Source: Streptomyces sp. CB02056
GTDB taxonomy: Bacteria > Actinomycetota > Actinomycetes > Streptomycetales > Streptomycetaceae
Reading direction: 5' to 3'
Assembly: GCF_001905545.1 (NCBI RefSeq)
Contig: NZ_LIPD01000027.1
Coordinates: 1 to 64,000, forward strand
Length of the DNA stretch: 64,000 bases
Shown: positions 17,605-26,316 of the stretch, piece after piece
Numbering within the stretch: position 1 is the first letter of the stretch
How the letters are laid out: each line of letters starts with the position of its first letter
Notes under the pieces: model-generated
The model's database searches: none
The model's input: only the letters and a program-made list of their open reading frames with translations
What the model was told of the DNA's origin: nothing
Translations under genes and position numbers: made by a program

Positions 17605-18889
17605 CCAGACCTCACGCCGTTCCGGCGCACGGCGCCGCGTGGGCACCCTCGCCGGTGTGCTGGCCACCTTGCAGGTGGCGGCGCTGGCGGCCGCCCAGCG
17701 GGTGCTCGCGGAGCCGTCGCCGACGCCGAATCCGAGCGGCACCGCCAAATCCAACTGCCCTGACCTGCCGATCTCGGGCAGCGACATTCTCTGCGCCGAC
17801 AAGCCCGGCGGGGGCTCCCTCCCCGGTGGCGGCGCCGTCGGGGCCGTGACCGATCCGCTCGGGTCGTTGGCCAAGAGCTGTGCGCAGGCCGCGGCGTGGG
17901 TGGTGCGGAAGCTGTCGGGGGCGATCGACGGGACGACGCAGGTGGACTTCACCAACGCGTCGTTCCTGCAGCAGTACGCCGTGGTGTTCGCCGTGTCGAC
18001 GGTGATCACGCTGGTGCTGTGGCTGCTGGCGGTGGCGAAGCGGGCGGTGCGGGGGGCGCCGTTGGCGACGGCGTTCTCGGAGGCGATCGGCTTCCTGTGG
18101 CTGACGGTGGTGGCGTCCGCTTTCACGCCGTTGATCCTGTACACCGTGGTGAGCGTGACGGACGGGCTGACCAAGGCGATCGCGGTCGGGACGAAGACGG
18201 ACACCGGGTCGTACCTGGGGGGCTTCGCGGACACGCTGGAGAAGGGCGACGTGGGCGGCGGCCCGCTGATACTCGTGATCGTGTCGCTGGTCGCGGTGCT
18301 GGCGGCGGCGGTGCTCTGGGTGGAGCTGCTGATCCGGGCGGCGATGCTGTACGTCGGCGCGCTGCTGGGTACGGCGGTGTACGCGGGGCTGGTGGACCGG
18401 CAGCTGTGGAAGCACGTGCGGCGCTGGGCGGGGGTGATGCTGGCGGTGGACCTGGCGAAGCCGATCATCGTGGTCATCCTGGGCCTGGCGGGCGCGGTGG
18501 CGACCGGCTCCGGGGCGGACGACGACTTCGCCCGGGTGCTGTCCGGGCTGGCGATCCTGTTCCTGTCGATCTTCGCGAGCGCCTCGGTCTACCGCTTCGT
18601 GCCGGGCTTCGGCGACGAGATGCTGAACATGCGCGGGGCCCGGGCCAATGCCGTGCAGGCCGGTTCGGCGATGATCAACGGCACCGCGAACCTGATGAAG
18701 CAGGGCATCAGCACCCACGGCGACCGCGGCCAGGCGGCCGGTACGGGTGGCGGCGGGGGTGCCGGCGGCGGTTCGGTCGCGCCGGGCATCGCCGCGCACG
18801 CCGGGCGGACGCCGTCCCCGCCGCCGCAGGGCGGGCCGAAGCAGGGCCCGGTTCCGATCCGCGACAGCAATCCAGCGAAGGGAGGGTGA
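17594..18889 (+). CDS. Polytopic membrane protein, VirB6/TrbL-like
   Basis: A 431-residue protein with a signal-like N-terminus, then five or more membrane segments (for example YAVVFAVSTVITLVLWLLAV, GPLILVIVSLVAVLAAAVLW and ILFLSIFASASVYRFVPGF) and a hydrophilic Gly/Pro-rich tail, the organisation of VirB6/TrbL channel proteins. The TTG at 17594 is proposed as the start: GGGGGG lies about six bases upstream and it overlaps the preceding gene by 11 bases, suggesting coupling. A GTG at 17639 lacks a ribosome site. The next gene starts 8 bases after the stop. Confidence 0.72.
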   Translation: MRVDQTSRRSGARRRVGTLAGVLATLQVAALAAAQRVLAEPSPTPNPSGTAKSNCPDLPISGSDILCADKPGGGSLPGGGAVGAVTDPLGSLAKSCAQAAAWVVRKLSGAIDGTTQVDFTNASFLQQYAVVFAVSTVITLVLWLLAVAKRAVRGAPLATAFSEAIGFLWLTVVASAFTPLILYTVVSVTDGLTKAIAVGTKTDTGSYLGGFADTLEKGDVGGGPLILVIVSLVAVLAAAVLWVELLIRAAMLYVGALLGTAVYAGLVDRQLWKHVRRWAGVMLAVDLAKPIIVVILGLAGAVATGSGADDDFARVLSGLAILFLSIFASASVYRFVPGFGDEMLNMRGARANAVQAGSAMINGTANLMKQGISTHGDRGQAAGTGGGGGAGGGSVAPGIAAHAGRTPSPPPQGGPKQGPVPIRDSNPAKGG

Positions 18890-18896
18890 CGGGTAA

Positions 18897-20471
18897 GTGA
18901 GCAGTGAACCGCTCGGCCAGTACGGTGCCCAGTACGCCCAGCCGTACGTCCACCAGCGCCGCACCTACCTGATCGGCAAGGCCCGCCCGAACGCGCCGAT
19001 CGGCCGGAACCGGGAGTCCGGCGAGATCGTGCTGATCATCTTCGGGGCCTTCCTCGGCATGCTCTGGGGCCTGCTGATGCCGGTCCTGCCGCTGCGGATC
19101 GGCGGTCTGGTCGGTCTGCCGGCGCTCGCCATCGCGGCGGTGTACGTGCCGTACCGCAGGCGGACGTTCTACAAGTGGGTGGAGATCAACCGCACCTACC
19201 GCCGGACGGTCCGCAGCGGGCGGGCGGTGTGGCGTTCGGACGTGATGGACGCGGGCACCCGGCTGGACGGCCGGGAGGTGGAGGTCGGCCCGCCGCCGGG
19301 GGTGGGGCGGCTGCGCTGGCTGACGGCGCCGTTCGGGCCGGACGAGGTCGGGGTGCTGATGCACCTGGAGCGGCGCACGGTGACGGCCGCGATCGAGATC
19401 GAGGGCCCGGGCGTGGGCCTGCGGGACTCGGAGGACCAGGAGGCCCTGGTCGACCGCTTCGGGACGCTGCTGAAGCACGTCGCCAACGGGGACGGTTTCG
19501 TGACCCGGCTGCAGATCCTGGCCCGGACCCTGCCGGCCGACCCGGACGCGCACGCCAAGGACGTCGAGCGGCGCGGGGACCCGTCCTCGCCGCGCTGGCT
19601 GCAGGACTCGTACGACCAGCTCCAGTCGATGGTGTCGACCTCCTCGGAGCAGCACCGGGCGTACCTGGTGGCCTGCATGCACTACACCCGTGACCTGGCC
19701 GCCGAGGCGCACGCGATGGGCCGGACGGCCACCGGGCGGCGGGCGCGGGACGACGAGGGGCTGGCGGCCGTGATGGCGCGCGAGCTGACCGACATCTGCG
19801 CCCGGCTGGCCGAGGCGGACATCCGGGTGCGCCAGCCGCTGGGCCAGGCCCGGCTCTCCTCGCTGCTGCACTCGATGTACGACCCGGACCACCCGATCGA
19901 CCACATCCAGGCGATGTCCCGGCGCAACGCCTGGCCGGCCGAGCTGGACGCGACCGACCCGCAGTACCTGCAGGCGAAGACCCGGGAGTCGGCGACCCGG
20001 GAGCCGTGGTGCCACGCGACCGCGTGGATCAAGGAGTGGCCGCTCACCCCGGTGGGCGTCAACTTCCTGGCGCCGCTGCTGGTGCACACCCCGGACGTGA
20101 TCCGGACGGTCGCGGTGACGATGGACCTGGAGCCCACCGACGTCGCGATCGAGCGGATGCTGACCGAGAAGACCAACGACGAGGCCGAGGCGAGCCGCGC
20201 GGCCAAGATGAACCGCACGGTCGACCCGCGCGACCTGGCCCACACCGGCCGGGTGGACCAGCGCGGCGACGACCTGGCCTCCGGCGCGGCCGGGGTGAAC
20301 CTGGTCGGCTACATCACGGTCTCCTCGCGCAACCCCGACGCGCTGGCCCGCGACAAGCGGACCATCCGGGCCTCGGCCGGCAAGAGCTACCTCAAGCTGG
20401 AGTGGTGCGACCGCGAGCACCACCGGGCCTTCGTCAACACCCTCCCGTTCGCCACCGGCATCCGCCGCTGA
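18897..20471 (+). CDS. SCO6880-family conjugation-like protein (VirB3/PrgI-VirB4 N-domain type)
   Basis: A 524-residue protein with two membrane helices near residues 43-82 (PrgI/VirB3-like) and a large cytoplasmic region with IEIEGPGVGLRDSEDQEALVDRFGTLL and AEADIRVRQPLGQARLSSLLHSMYDP. This matches the streptomycete SCO6880 family and the N-terminal half of VirB4 ATPases. It lacks a Walker A motif; the ATPase half is encoded by the next gene. In effect the VirB3-VirB4 function is split between two proteins. The GTG at 18897 follows a GGGAGGG ribosome site. Confidence 0.78.
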   Translation: MSSEPLGQYGAQYAQPYVHQRRTYLIGKARPNAPIGRNRESGEIVLIIFGAFLGMLWGLLMPVLPLRIGGLVGLPALAIAAVYVPYRRRTFYKWVEINRTYRRTVRSGRAVWRSDVMDAGTRLDGREVEVGPPPGVGRLRWLTAPFGPDEVGVLMHLERRTVTAAIEIEGPGVGLRDSEDQEALVDRFGTLLKHVANGDGFVTRLQILARTLPADPDAHAKDVERRGDPSSPRWLQDSYDQLQSMVSTSSEQHRAYLVACMHYTRDLAAEAHAMGRTATGRRARDDEGLAAVMARELTDICARLAEADIRVRQPLGQARLSSLLHSMYDPDHPIDHIQAMSRRNAWPAELDATDPQYLQAKTRESATREPWCHATAWIKEWPLTPVGVNFLAPLLVHTPDVIRTVAVTMDLEPTDVAIERMLTEKTNDEAEASRAAKMNRTVDPRDLAHTGRVDQRGDDLASGAAGVNLVGYITVSSRNPDALARDKRTIRASAGKSYLKLEWCDREHHRAFVNTLPFATGIRR

Positions 20472-20478
20472 GCGGACG

Positions 20479-20510
20479 CACCCGCACACCCGTGCACCCG
20501 CACACCCGTA
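20479..20510 (+). repeat. Two-copy 16-base tandem repeat
   Basis: CACCCGCACACCCGTG (20479-20494) is repeated with a single change at its last base at 20495-20510, in the short gap before the VirB4-like ATPase gene. The significance is unknown. Confidence 0.7.
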
Positions 20511-20545
20511 CGTCCGTCCACCGCTGACCCGTCAGGAGTCCGCCC

Positions 20546-21895
20546 ATGGCGCTCGGCAACCTCTCCGAGGCGTTCACCAGCCTGATGTTCGGCAAGGTGG
20601 AGACCACCCGTCTGCCGGTGCGCACCTCCACCGGCCAGGCGCAGGCCGTCTACCTGCCGACCGCCGCGCCGGGGCTGGGCGACTCCGGGGTGATCATCGG
20701 GCGTGAGGTGTACAGCGGCAAGGGGTACGTCTACGACCCGTTCCAGCTGTACGGGCAGCAGCTGCCCGCGCCGCACTGGCTGGTGCTCGGCGAGTCCGGC
20801 AACGGCAAGTCGGCGCTGGAGAAGACGTACGTGCTGCGGCAGCTGAGGTTCCGCGACCGCCAGGTCGTGGTGCTGGACGCGCAGGGTGAGGACGGCGTGG
20901 GCGAGTGGAACCTGATCGCCAACGCGCTGGGCATAAAGCCGGTCCGGCTGGACCCGATGGCGGCCCGGGACGGCGGGGTGAAGCTCAACCCGCTGGACCC
21001 GGCGATCACCCAGAACGGCCAGCTGTCGCTGCTGCGCACGATCGTCGAGGTGGCGATGGGGCGCGGGCTGGAGGAGCGGGCCGGCTTCGCGCTGAAGGCC
21101 GCGCACGCCCACGTGGTGGCCTCGGTGAAGGACCGCCAGCCGGTGCTGGACGACATCATCGACACCCTGCGCAACCCCGAGCTGTCCTCGGTGGAGTCAC
21201 TCGGTGTGGCGGTGGGCGAGGTGCAGTCCTGGGGCCTGGACGTGGCGCTGGTGCTGGACCGGCTGGTCGACGGCGACCTGCGGGGCATGTTCGACGGGTC
21301 GACGACCGACGGCATCGACCTGGACGCGCCGCTGATCGTCTTCGACCTCTCGCACATCGACCGCAACTCGATCGCGATGCCGATCCTGATGGCGATCGTC
21401 GGGGTGTGGCTGGAGCACACCTGGATCCGGCCGGACCGGAAGAAGCGCATCTTCCTGGTCGAGGAGGCCTGGCACATCATCAACAGCCCCTTCGTGGCCC
21501 AGCTGTTCCAGCGGCTGCTGAAGTTCGGCCGCCGGCTCGGCCTGTCCTTCGTCGCGGTGGTCCACCACCTGTCCGACGTGGTGGACGGCGCGGCGGCCAA
21601 GGAGGCCTCGGCGATCCTGAAGATGGCCTCGACCCGGACGATCTACATGCAGAAGGCCGAGGAGGCGCGGGCCACCGGCCGGGTGCTGGGCCTGCCGCGC
21701 TGGGCGGTGGAGATCATCCCGACCCTGTCGCCGGGCATCGCGGTCTGGGACGTCAACAGCAACGTCCAGGTGGTCAAACACATCATCACGGAGGCGGAGC
21801 GCCCGCTGGTCTACACCGACCGTGCGATGACCGAGGACGCGGTGGCCGAACGGGTGCGCGCGGACCAGAAGTTGGCGGCCGAGCCGGGGGTCTGA
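20546..21895 (+). CDS. VirB4/TraC-like conjugation ATPase
   Basis: A 449-residue cytoplasmic ATPase with Walker A GESGNGKS at 82-89 and Walker B RIFLVEEAWH at 301-310. The C-terminal LKFGRRLGLSFVAVVHHLSDV and STRTIYMQKAEEARATG segments are typical of the VirB4/TraC/HerA-FtsK group. It probably powers assembly of, or transport through, the channel encoded upstream. The ATG has AGGAG at suitable spacing. No relaxase or TraD-type coupling protein follows; the next gene is an unrelated nucleotidase. Confidence 0.83.
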   Translation: MALGNLSEAFTSLMFGKVETTRLPVRTSTGQAQAVYLPTAAPGLGDSGVIIGREVYSGKGYVYDPFQLYGQQLPAPHWLVLGESGNGKSALEKTYVLRQLRFRDRQVVVLDAQGEDGVGEWNLIANALGIKPVRLDPMAARDGGVKLNPLDPAITQNGQLSLLRTIVEVAMGRGLEERAGFALKAAHAHVVASVKDRQPVLDDIIDTLRNPELSSVESLGVAVGEVQSWGLDVALVLDRLVDGDLRGMFDGSTTDGIDLDAPLIVFDLSHIDRNSIAMPILMAIVGVWLEHTWIRPDRKKRIFLVEEAWHIINSPFVAQLFQRLLKFGRRLGLSFVAVVHHLSDVVDGAAAKEASAILKMASTRTIYMQKAEEARATGRVLGLPRWAVEIIPTLSPGIAVWDVNSNVQVVKHIITEAERPLVYTDRAMTEDAVAERVRADQKLAAEPGV

Positions 21896-22086
21896 GGGGC
21901 CTTCTCCGCAGGCTCCGCACCCGGCGGACGGTGACGGTTCGTCCGTAGGTAATCCTCTCGTTACGTTCCACGTCCTGACAGCTACGCGCGTTGACCCTAG
22001 GCTTCGCAGTCGCAACACATGTCACACGCCCGAACGCCGCCGCTGTCCGCAGCCGGTGCTCCCTCCAAGGTGCAGGGGAATCCTTC

Positions 22087-23880
22087 ATGCTCACCGTCAG
22101 ATCCCGACGGACGGCGCTCGCCGTCGTCGCCGCCGCTGGTCTGCTCGGCACGGTCGTCGTGCCGACGGCCGCCCAGGCCGCCGACGCCAAGCGCCACAAG
22201 ACCGTCAACCTCCAGCTGCTGGCGATCAACGACTTCCACGGCAACCTGGAGCCTCCGGCCGGTTCGTCCGGCACGATCAAGGAGATCGACCCGGCCACCG
22301 GCAAGGAGGTCGCCACCCCGGCCGGCGGCATCGAGTACCTGGCCACCGAGCTGCGCAAGGCGCGCATCCCGGCCGACGACTCGATCACCGTCGCGGCCGG
22401 CGACATCATCGGCGCCAGCCCGCTGACCTCGGCGCTCTTCCACGACGAGCCGACCATCGAGGCGATGGACAAGCTCGGCCTGGACGTCACCTCCGTGGGC
22501 AACCACGAGTTCGACGAGGGCGCGCAGGAGCTGCGTCGCATGCAGGACGGCGGCTGCCACCCGACCGACGGCTGCTACGAGCCCGGCCGCACCTTCAAGG
22601 GCGCCAACTTCAACTACCTGTCGGCCAACGTCACCGACGAGAAGACCGGCAAGCCGCTGCTGGCGCCCTACTGGGTGACCAAGTCCCAGGGCGTGAAGGT
22701 CGGCTTCATCGGCGTCACCCTGGAGGGCACGCCGAACATCGTGACCGCCGAGGGCGTCAAGGGCCTGAAGTTCGCCAACGAGGTCACCACGATCAACAAG
22801 TACGCCGCCGAGCTCAAGGCCAAGGGCGTCAACTCGATCGTCGCGCTGATCCACGAGGGCGGCTACCCGGCCAGCAGCGTCTACAACTACGACTGCGGCG
22901 CGGCCGGTCAGGGCATCTCCGGCCCGATCGTCGACATCGCCAAGAAGATCGACCCGGCGGTCGGCGCCATCGTCACCGGCCACACCCACAACGCGTACGC
23001 CTGCAGCATCCCCGACCCCAATGGCGTCCCGCGCTCGGTGACCAGTGCCGCCTCCTTCGGCCGGCTCTTCACCGAGATCGACATGAAGCTGGACAAGACC
23101 ACCGGCGAGATCGTGCGCCCCTCGGTCAAGGCCGAGAACCACGTGGTGCGCCGCACGGTCGAGAAGGCGTCCGACATGACGGCGCTGGTCGACCACTACT
23201 CCAAGCTGGCCGCCCCGATCGCCAACCGTCCGGTCGGCTACGTCGCCTCGGACATCAACGGCCGCGGCAGCAGCGACCTGGAGAAGCCGCTCGGTGACGT
23301 GATCGCCGACTCGCAGCTCGCCGGGCTGGCCCCGGCCGACAAGGGCGGCGCCCAGGTCGCCTTCATGAACCCCGGCGGCATCCGCTCCGACCTGGTCTAC
23401 AAGGCCTCCGGCGGCGAGGGCGACGGCGTGGTGACCTACGGCGAGGCGTTCACCGTCCAGCCGTTCACCAACATGATGCAGGTCAAGACGCTGACCGGGG
23501 CCCAGCTGATCCAGCTGCTCCAGCAGCAGGTGAGCGGTTCCAACGCGGCCGCGCCGAAGGTCCTCCAGGTGTCCTCGAACCTGCACTACACCCTGGACAT
23601 GCGCAAGACCGGTGCGGACCGGGTGGTCGTGGACTCGGTGCGGCTGAACGGCGCGCCGGTCGACCCGGCGGCCACTTACCGGGTCGCGGCCAACGAGTTC
23701 CTGGCCGGCGGCGGCGACGGCTTCCCGGCCTTCGCGGCCGGCACCGACAAGCTGGTCGGCGCCTCGGACCTGGACGTCTTCGTGGCCTACCTGAGCGCCC
23801 ACAGCACGGCGGCCTCGCCGCTCCAGGCCCCGGCGCGGGACCGGATCAAGATCATCGGCCCGGGCAGCGACATCGACTGA
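22087..23880 (+). CDS. ushA: Secreted 5'-nucleotidase / UshA-type metallophosphatase
   Basis: Releases phosphate from extracellular nucleotides. The 597-residue precursor has a signal peptide ending at AQA (residues 29-31). The metallophosphatase domain has INDFHGNLEP (Asp49, His51), GNHEFDEG and TGHTHNAY; the C-terminal 5'-nucleotidase domain has MNPGGIRSDL, GEAFTVQPFTN and NEFLAGGGDGF. No sortase motif is present, so it should be free in the medium. The ATG has AGGGGA upstream; the longer frame lacks a signal peptide. Streptomycete orthologues are phosphate-regulated, but the 190-base upstream gap has only a very weak PHO-like pattern. Confidence 0.9.
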   Translation: MLTVRSRRTALAVVAAAGLLGTVVVPTAAQAADAKRHKTVNLQLLAINDFHGNLEPPAGSSGTIKEIDPATGKEVATPAGGIEYLATELRKARIPADDSITVAAGDIIGASPLTSALFHDEPTIEAMDKLGLDVTSVGNHEFDEGAQELRRMQDGGCHPTDGCYEPGRTFKGANFNYLSANVTDEKTGKPLLAPYWVTKSQGVKVGFIGVTLEGTPNIVTAEGVKGLKFANEVTTINKYAAELKAKGVNSIVALIHEGGYPASSVYNYDCGAAGQGISGPIVDIAKKIDPAVGAIVTGHTHNAYACSIPDPNGVPRSVTSAASFGRLFTEIDMKLDKTTGEIVRPSVKAENHVVRRTVEKASDMTALVDHYSKLAAPIANRPVGYVASDINGRGSSDLEKPLGDVIADSQLAGLAPADKGGAQVAFMNPGGIRSDLVYKASGGEGDGVVTYGEAFTVQPFTNMMQVKTLTGAQLIQLLQQQVSGSNAAAPKVLQVSSNLHYTLDMRKTGADRVVVDSVRLNGAPVDPAATYRVAANEFLAGGGDGFPAFAAGTDKLVGASDLDVFVAYLSAHSTAASPLQAPARDRIKIIGPGSDID

Positions 23881-23915
23881 CCGTGAGCCGGCTCCGGGGC
23901 GTGAGCCCTGGGACG

Positions 23916-23957
23916 GGGGCGGGTGGGGCGCTGTCGGGGCGCCCCACCCGCCCCTTT
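23916..23957 (+). terminator. Intrinsic terminator of ushA
   Basis: The arms 23916-23930 and 23940-23954 form a perfect 15-base-pair GC-rich stem with a 9-base loop, followed by TTT at 23955-23957. It lies 35 bases after the ushA stop and faces the convergent histidine kinase gene. Confidence 0.88.
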
Positions 23958-23981
23958 CGTCATTCCGTCATTCCGTCATTC
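23958..23981. repeat. Three perfect copies of an 8-base unit at the end of the kinase gene
   Basis: CGTCATTC occurs three times in tandem. The last copy contains the stop codon of the minus-strand histidine kinase gene, so changes in copy number would mostly alter the 3' untranslated region. Confidence 0.85.
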
Positions 23982-25481
23982 CGGGGCGGGGCCGCCGGGC
24001 AGGCGGACGGTGGCCAGCGCGCCCGGACCGCCGTCCGCGGCCGGGCCGAGGGTGACCTCGCCACCCGCTTCCCGGACGCTCTGCGCGACGATCGACAGCC
24101 CGAGGCCGGAGCCGGGCAGCTGGCGCGAGGAGGGCGAGCGCCAGAACCGGTCGAAGACGTACTGGAGCTCGTCCGGCGGGATGCCGGGGCCGTGGTCGCG
24201 GACGGTCAGCACGCCCCGGTGCAGCCGGACGTCGATGGTGCCGCCGGGCGGGCTGTACTTGACCGCGTTGTCCAGCAGGTTGATCACCGCCCGTTCCAGC
24301 CCGGCCGCGTCGCCGTGCACGTACCAGGGCTCGGTGTCGGTCTCGAAGACCAGCCCCGGGCCGCGCAGCTTGGCCCGTTCGACGGCCCGTCCGGCGAGCT
24401 CGTGCAGGGCGACCACGGTGGGGGCCGGGCCGCTCTTCGGGGTGTCCGGGCGGGAGAGCTGGAGCAGGTCGCCGATCAGCACGGTGAGTTCCTGCATCTG
24501 CGCCTTCATGTTGCCGAGCAGCTTGGTCTTGGTGGCGGCGGGCAGCGGGCGGCCGGTGTCGTTGCTGCGGATCAGCAGGTCGACGTTGGTGCGCAGGGAG
24601 GTCAGCGGGGTGCGGAGCTCGTGCCCGGCGTCGGCTATCAGCCGGGTCTGCCGCTCGCGGGAGTTGGCGAGGGCGGTGCTCATCGAGTTGAAGGACGTGG
24701 AGAGGCGGGCGATCTCGTCGTGTCCGTTGACCGGGATGGTGGTGCCCACCTCCTCGGTCCGGGCGATGTGCTCGACGGCGTCGGTGAGCTGGTCGACGGG
24801 CTTGAGGGAGGAACGGGCGACCAGCCGGCCGGCGATGGCGGCGAGCAGGATGCCGCCGGCGGAGACGGAGCCGAGGAGGATGGCGAGGCCCTGGAGGGAG
24901 TCCTCGACGGGCTGGGTGGAGGTGGCCACCATCAGCAGGGCCGGGCGCGCTGGGAAATGGGTCAGTGAGATCCGGACGACCGCAGGCGTGCCATCGGTGA
25001 ACCGGCCGTCGCGGATGATCGATTGGCCGTTCTTGAGGCTGAACCCTGCCGAGTCACTGGGCTTGAGCTCGATCGCCTTGGTCGCGTACGGGGGCAGGCA
25101 GACGCCCGTCGGGTTGGCCACGACGTACTGGGTGTCCCGGACGACCGCTGCGCTGTTCTCCGCAGCCGTGCCGCTCGGTTGGTTCTGCAGGGCCTGGTCC
25201 GGCGTCGCGTAGCACGGGAGGCCGAGTACCCCGCGAGGCGGCGGCGGCAGCGTCGCGTTGGCCAGGTCGGTCCGCACCTGGTCGTAGAGCTGCTTCTCCA
25301 CGATGAACCAGCACGCCAGCGCCGACAGCGCGATCGCCACCGCCACCGCCGCCGCGCTCAGGAAGGTGAGGCGGCTGCGCAGCGAGCGGGAGCGGAACCA
25401 GTGGAGGAGGCGCTGTCGGCGGCGGGGTGTGCGGGGCGGTGCCAGCGGGGGTGCCAGCGGTGGGGGCGGGACGTGGTTCAC
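23976..25481 (-). CDS. Two-component sensor histidine kinase, MprB-like
   Basis: Membrane sensor kinase of 501 residues. Order of parts: cytoplasmic Pro/Arg-rich tail, TM1 (about 37-60), extracellular sensor domain of about 135 residues, TM2 (about 196-218), HAMP linker, dimerisation domain with phospho-accepting His287 in [12 protein letters not shown], then an ATPase domain with [15 protein letters not shown] and GSGLGLSIV. The GTG start overlaps the response-regulator stop (GTGA). The regulator is encoded immediately upstream and a trypsin-like protease beyond it, an arrangement like mycobacterial MprAB-PepD, which senses envelope stress; the signal here is not known. Confidence 0.92.
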   Translation of the reverse strand: MNHVPPPPLAPPLAPPRTPRRRQRLLHWFRSRSLRSRLTFLSAAAVAVAIALSALACWFIVEKQLYDQVRTDLANATLPPPPRGVLGLPCYATPDQALQNQPSGTAAENSAAVVRDTQYVVANPTGVCLPPYATKAIELKPSDSAGFSLKNGQSIIRDGRFTDGTPAVVRISLTHFPARPALLMVATSTQPVEDSLQGLAILLGSVSAGGILLAAIAGRLVARSSLKPVDQLTDAVEHIARTEEVGTTIPVNGHDEIARLSTSFNSMSTALANSRERQTRLIADAGHELRTPLTSLRTNVDLLIRSNDTGRPLPAATKTKLLGNMKAQMQELTVLIGDLLQLSRPDTPKSGPAPTVVALHELAGRAVERAKLRGPGLVFETDTEPWYVHGDAAGLERAVINLLDNAVKYSPPGGTIDVRLHRGVLTVRDHGPGIPPDELQYVFDRFWRSPSSRQLPGSGLGLSIVAQSVREAGGEVTLGPAADGGPGALATVRLPGGPAPE

Positions 25482-26248
25482 GCGCTCGTGCCGGCGGCCG
25501 GGCGCAGGGCGTAGCCGACGCCGCGTACGGTCTGGATCAGGCGGGGCATGCCGCCCTGCTCGGTCTTGCGGCGCAGGTACATCACGTACACGTCGAGGGA
25601 GTTGGAGGAGGGCTCGAAGTCGAAGCCCCAGACCGCCTTGAGGATCTGTTCGCGGGTGAGGACCTGGCGGGGGTGGGCGAGGAACATCTCCAGCAGCATG
25701 AACTCGGTGCGGGTGAGCTCGATCGGCTTGCCGGCCCGGGTGACCTCGCGGGTGGCGGTGTTCATCCGCAGGTCGGCGAAGGCGAGCACCTCGCTCTCGT
25801 CCTCGACGGCGGCGCGGGCGGCGGCCTCGGCGGCGAGGGCGTTGCGGCGCAGCAGGGCGCGGACGCGGGCGAGCAGTTCGTCGAGCTCGAAGGGCTTGGC
25901 GAGGTAGTCGTCGGCGCCGACGTCGAGACCGGTGACGCGGTCGCCGACGGCGTCGCGGGCGGTCAGCATCAGCACCGGGACGGTGTCGCCGCGCGAGCGC
26001 ATCCGGCGGACGGCGGTGAGGCCGTCCATCCGGGGCATCATGATGTCCAGCAGGACGAGGTCGGGCCGGTCGCGTTCGACGGATTCCAGGGCTTCGTAGC
26101 CGTCGGTGGCGGTGGCGACCTCGTACCCCTCGAAGGCGAGGCTGCTCTCCAGGGCGTCCCGGAGGGCGGGTTCGTCGTCGACCACGAGGAGCCGGGCGAA
26201 GGGGTGGCCGGCCTCGGCGGTGGTGCGGTCGTCGGCGGACGGGGTCAT
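25478..26248 (-). CDS. OmpR-family response regulator, MprA-like
   Basis: Partner of the downstream kinase, 256 residues. The receiver domain has the acidic pair in VVDDEP, phospho-accepting Asp68 in [13 protein letters not shown], and a conserved Lys in [16 protein letters not shown] winged-helix DNA-binding domain follows ([35 protein letters not shown], split by a turn, then [11 protein letters not shown]-like and [10 protein letters not shown]). The ATG at 26248 gives a normal N-terminus; an upstream frame adds 15 residues. Eleven-base phased repeats in the protease promoter upstream are a candidate target. Confidence 0.92.
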   Translation of the reverse strand: MTPSADDRTTAEAGHPFARLLVVDDEPALRDALESSLAFEGYEVATATDGYEALESVERDRPDLVLLDIMMPRMDGLTAVRRMRSRGDTVPVLMLTARDAVGDRVTGLDVGADDYLAKPFELDELLARVRALLRRNALAAEAAARAAVEDESEVLAFADLRMNTATREVTRAGKPIELTRTEFMLLEMFLAHPRQVLTREQILKAVWGFDFEPSSNSLDVYVMYLRRKTEQGGMPRLIQTVRGVGYALRPAAGTSA

Positions 26249-26316
26249 GGGCGGGTGCCCTTTCTCGTCGGGTGGAGGGCCTGCTGGGAGCAATTGTCCG
26301 TCTCAGGGAGCGGTGC

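Noticed and set aside
21937-21969. Possible PHO box upstream of ushA
   Set aside because: Units GTTCGTC, GGTAATC and CGTTACG are 11 bases apart, but too far from GTTCACC to claim.
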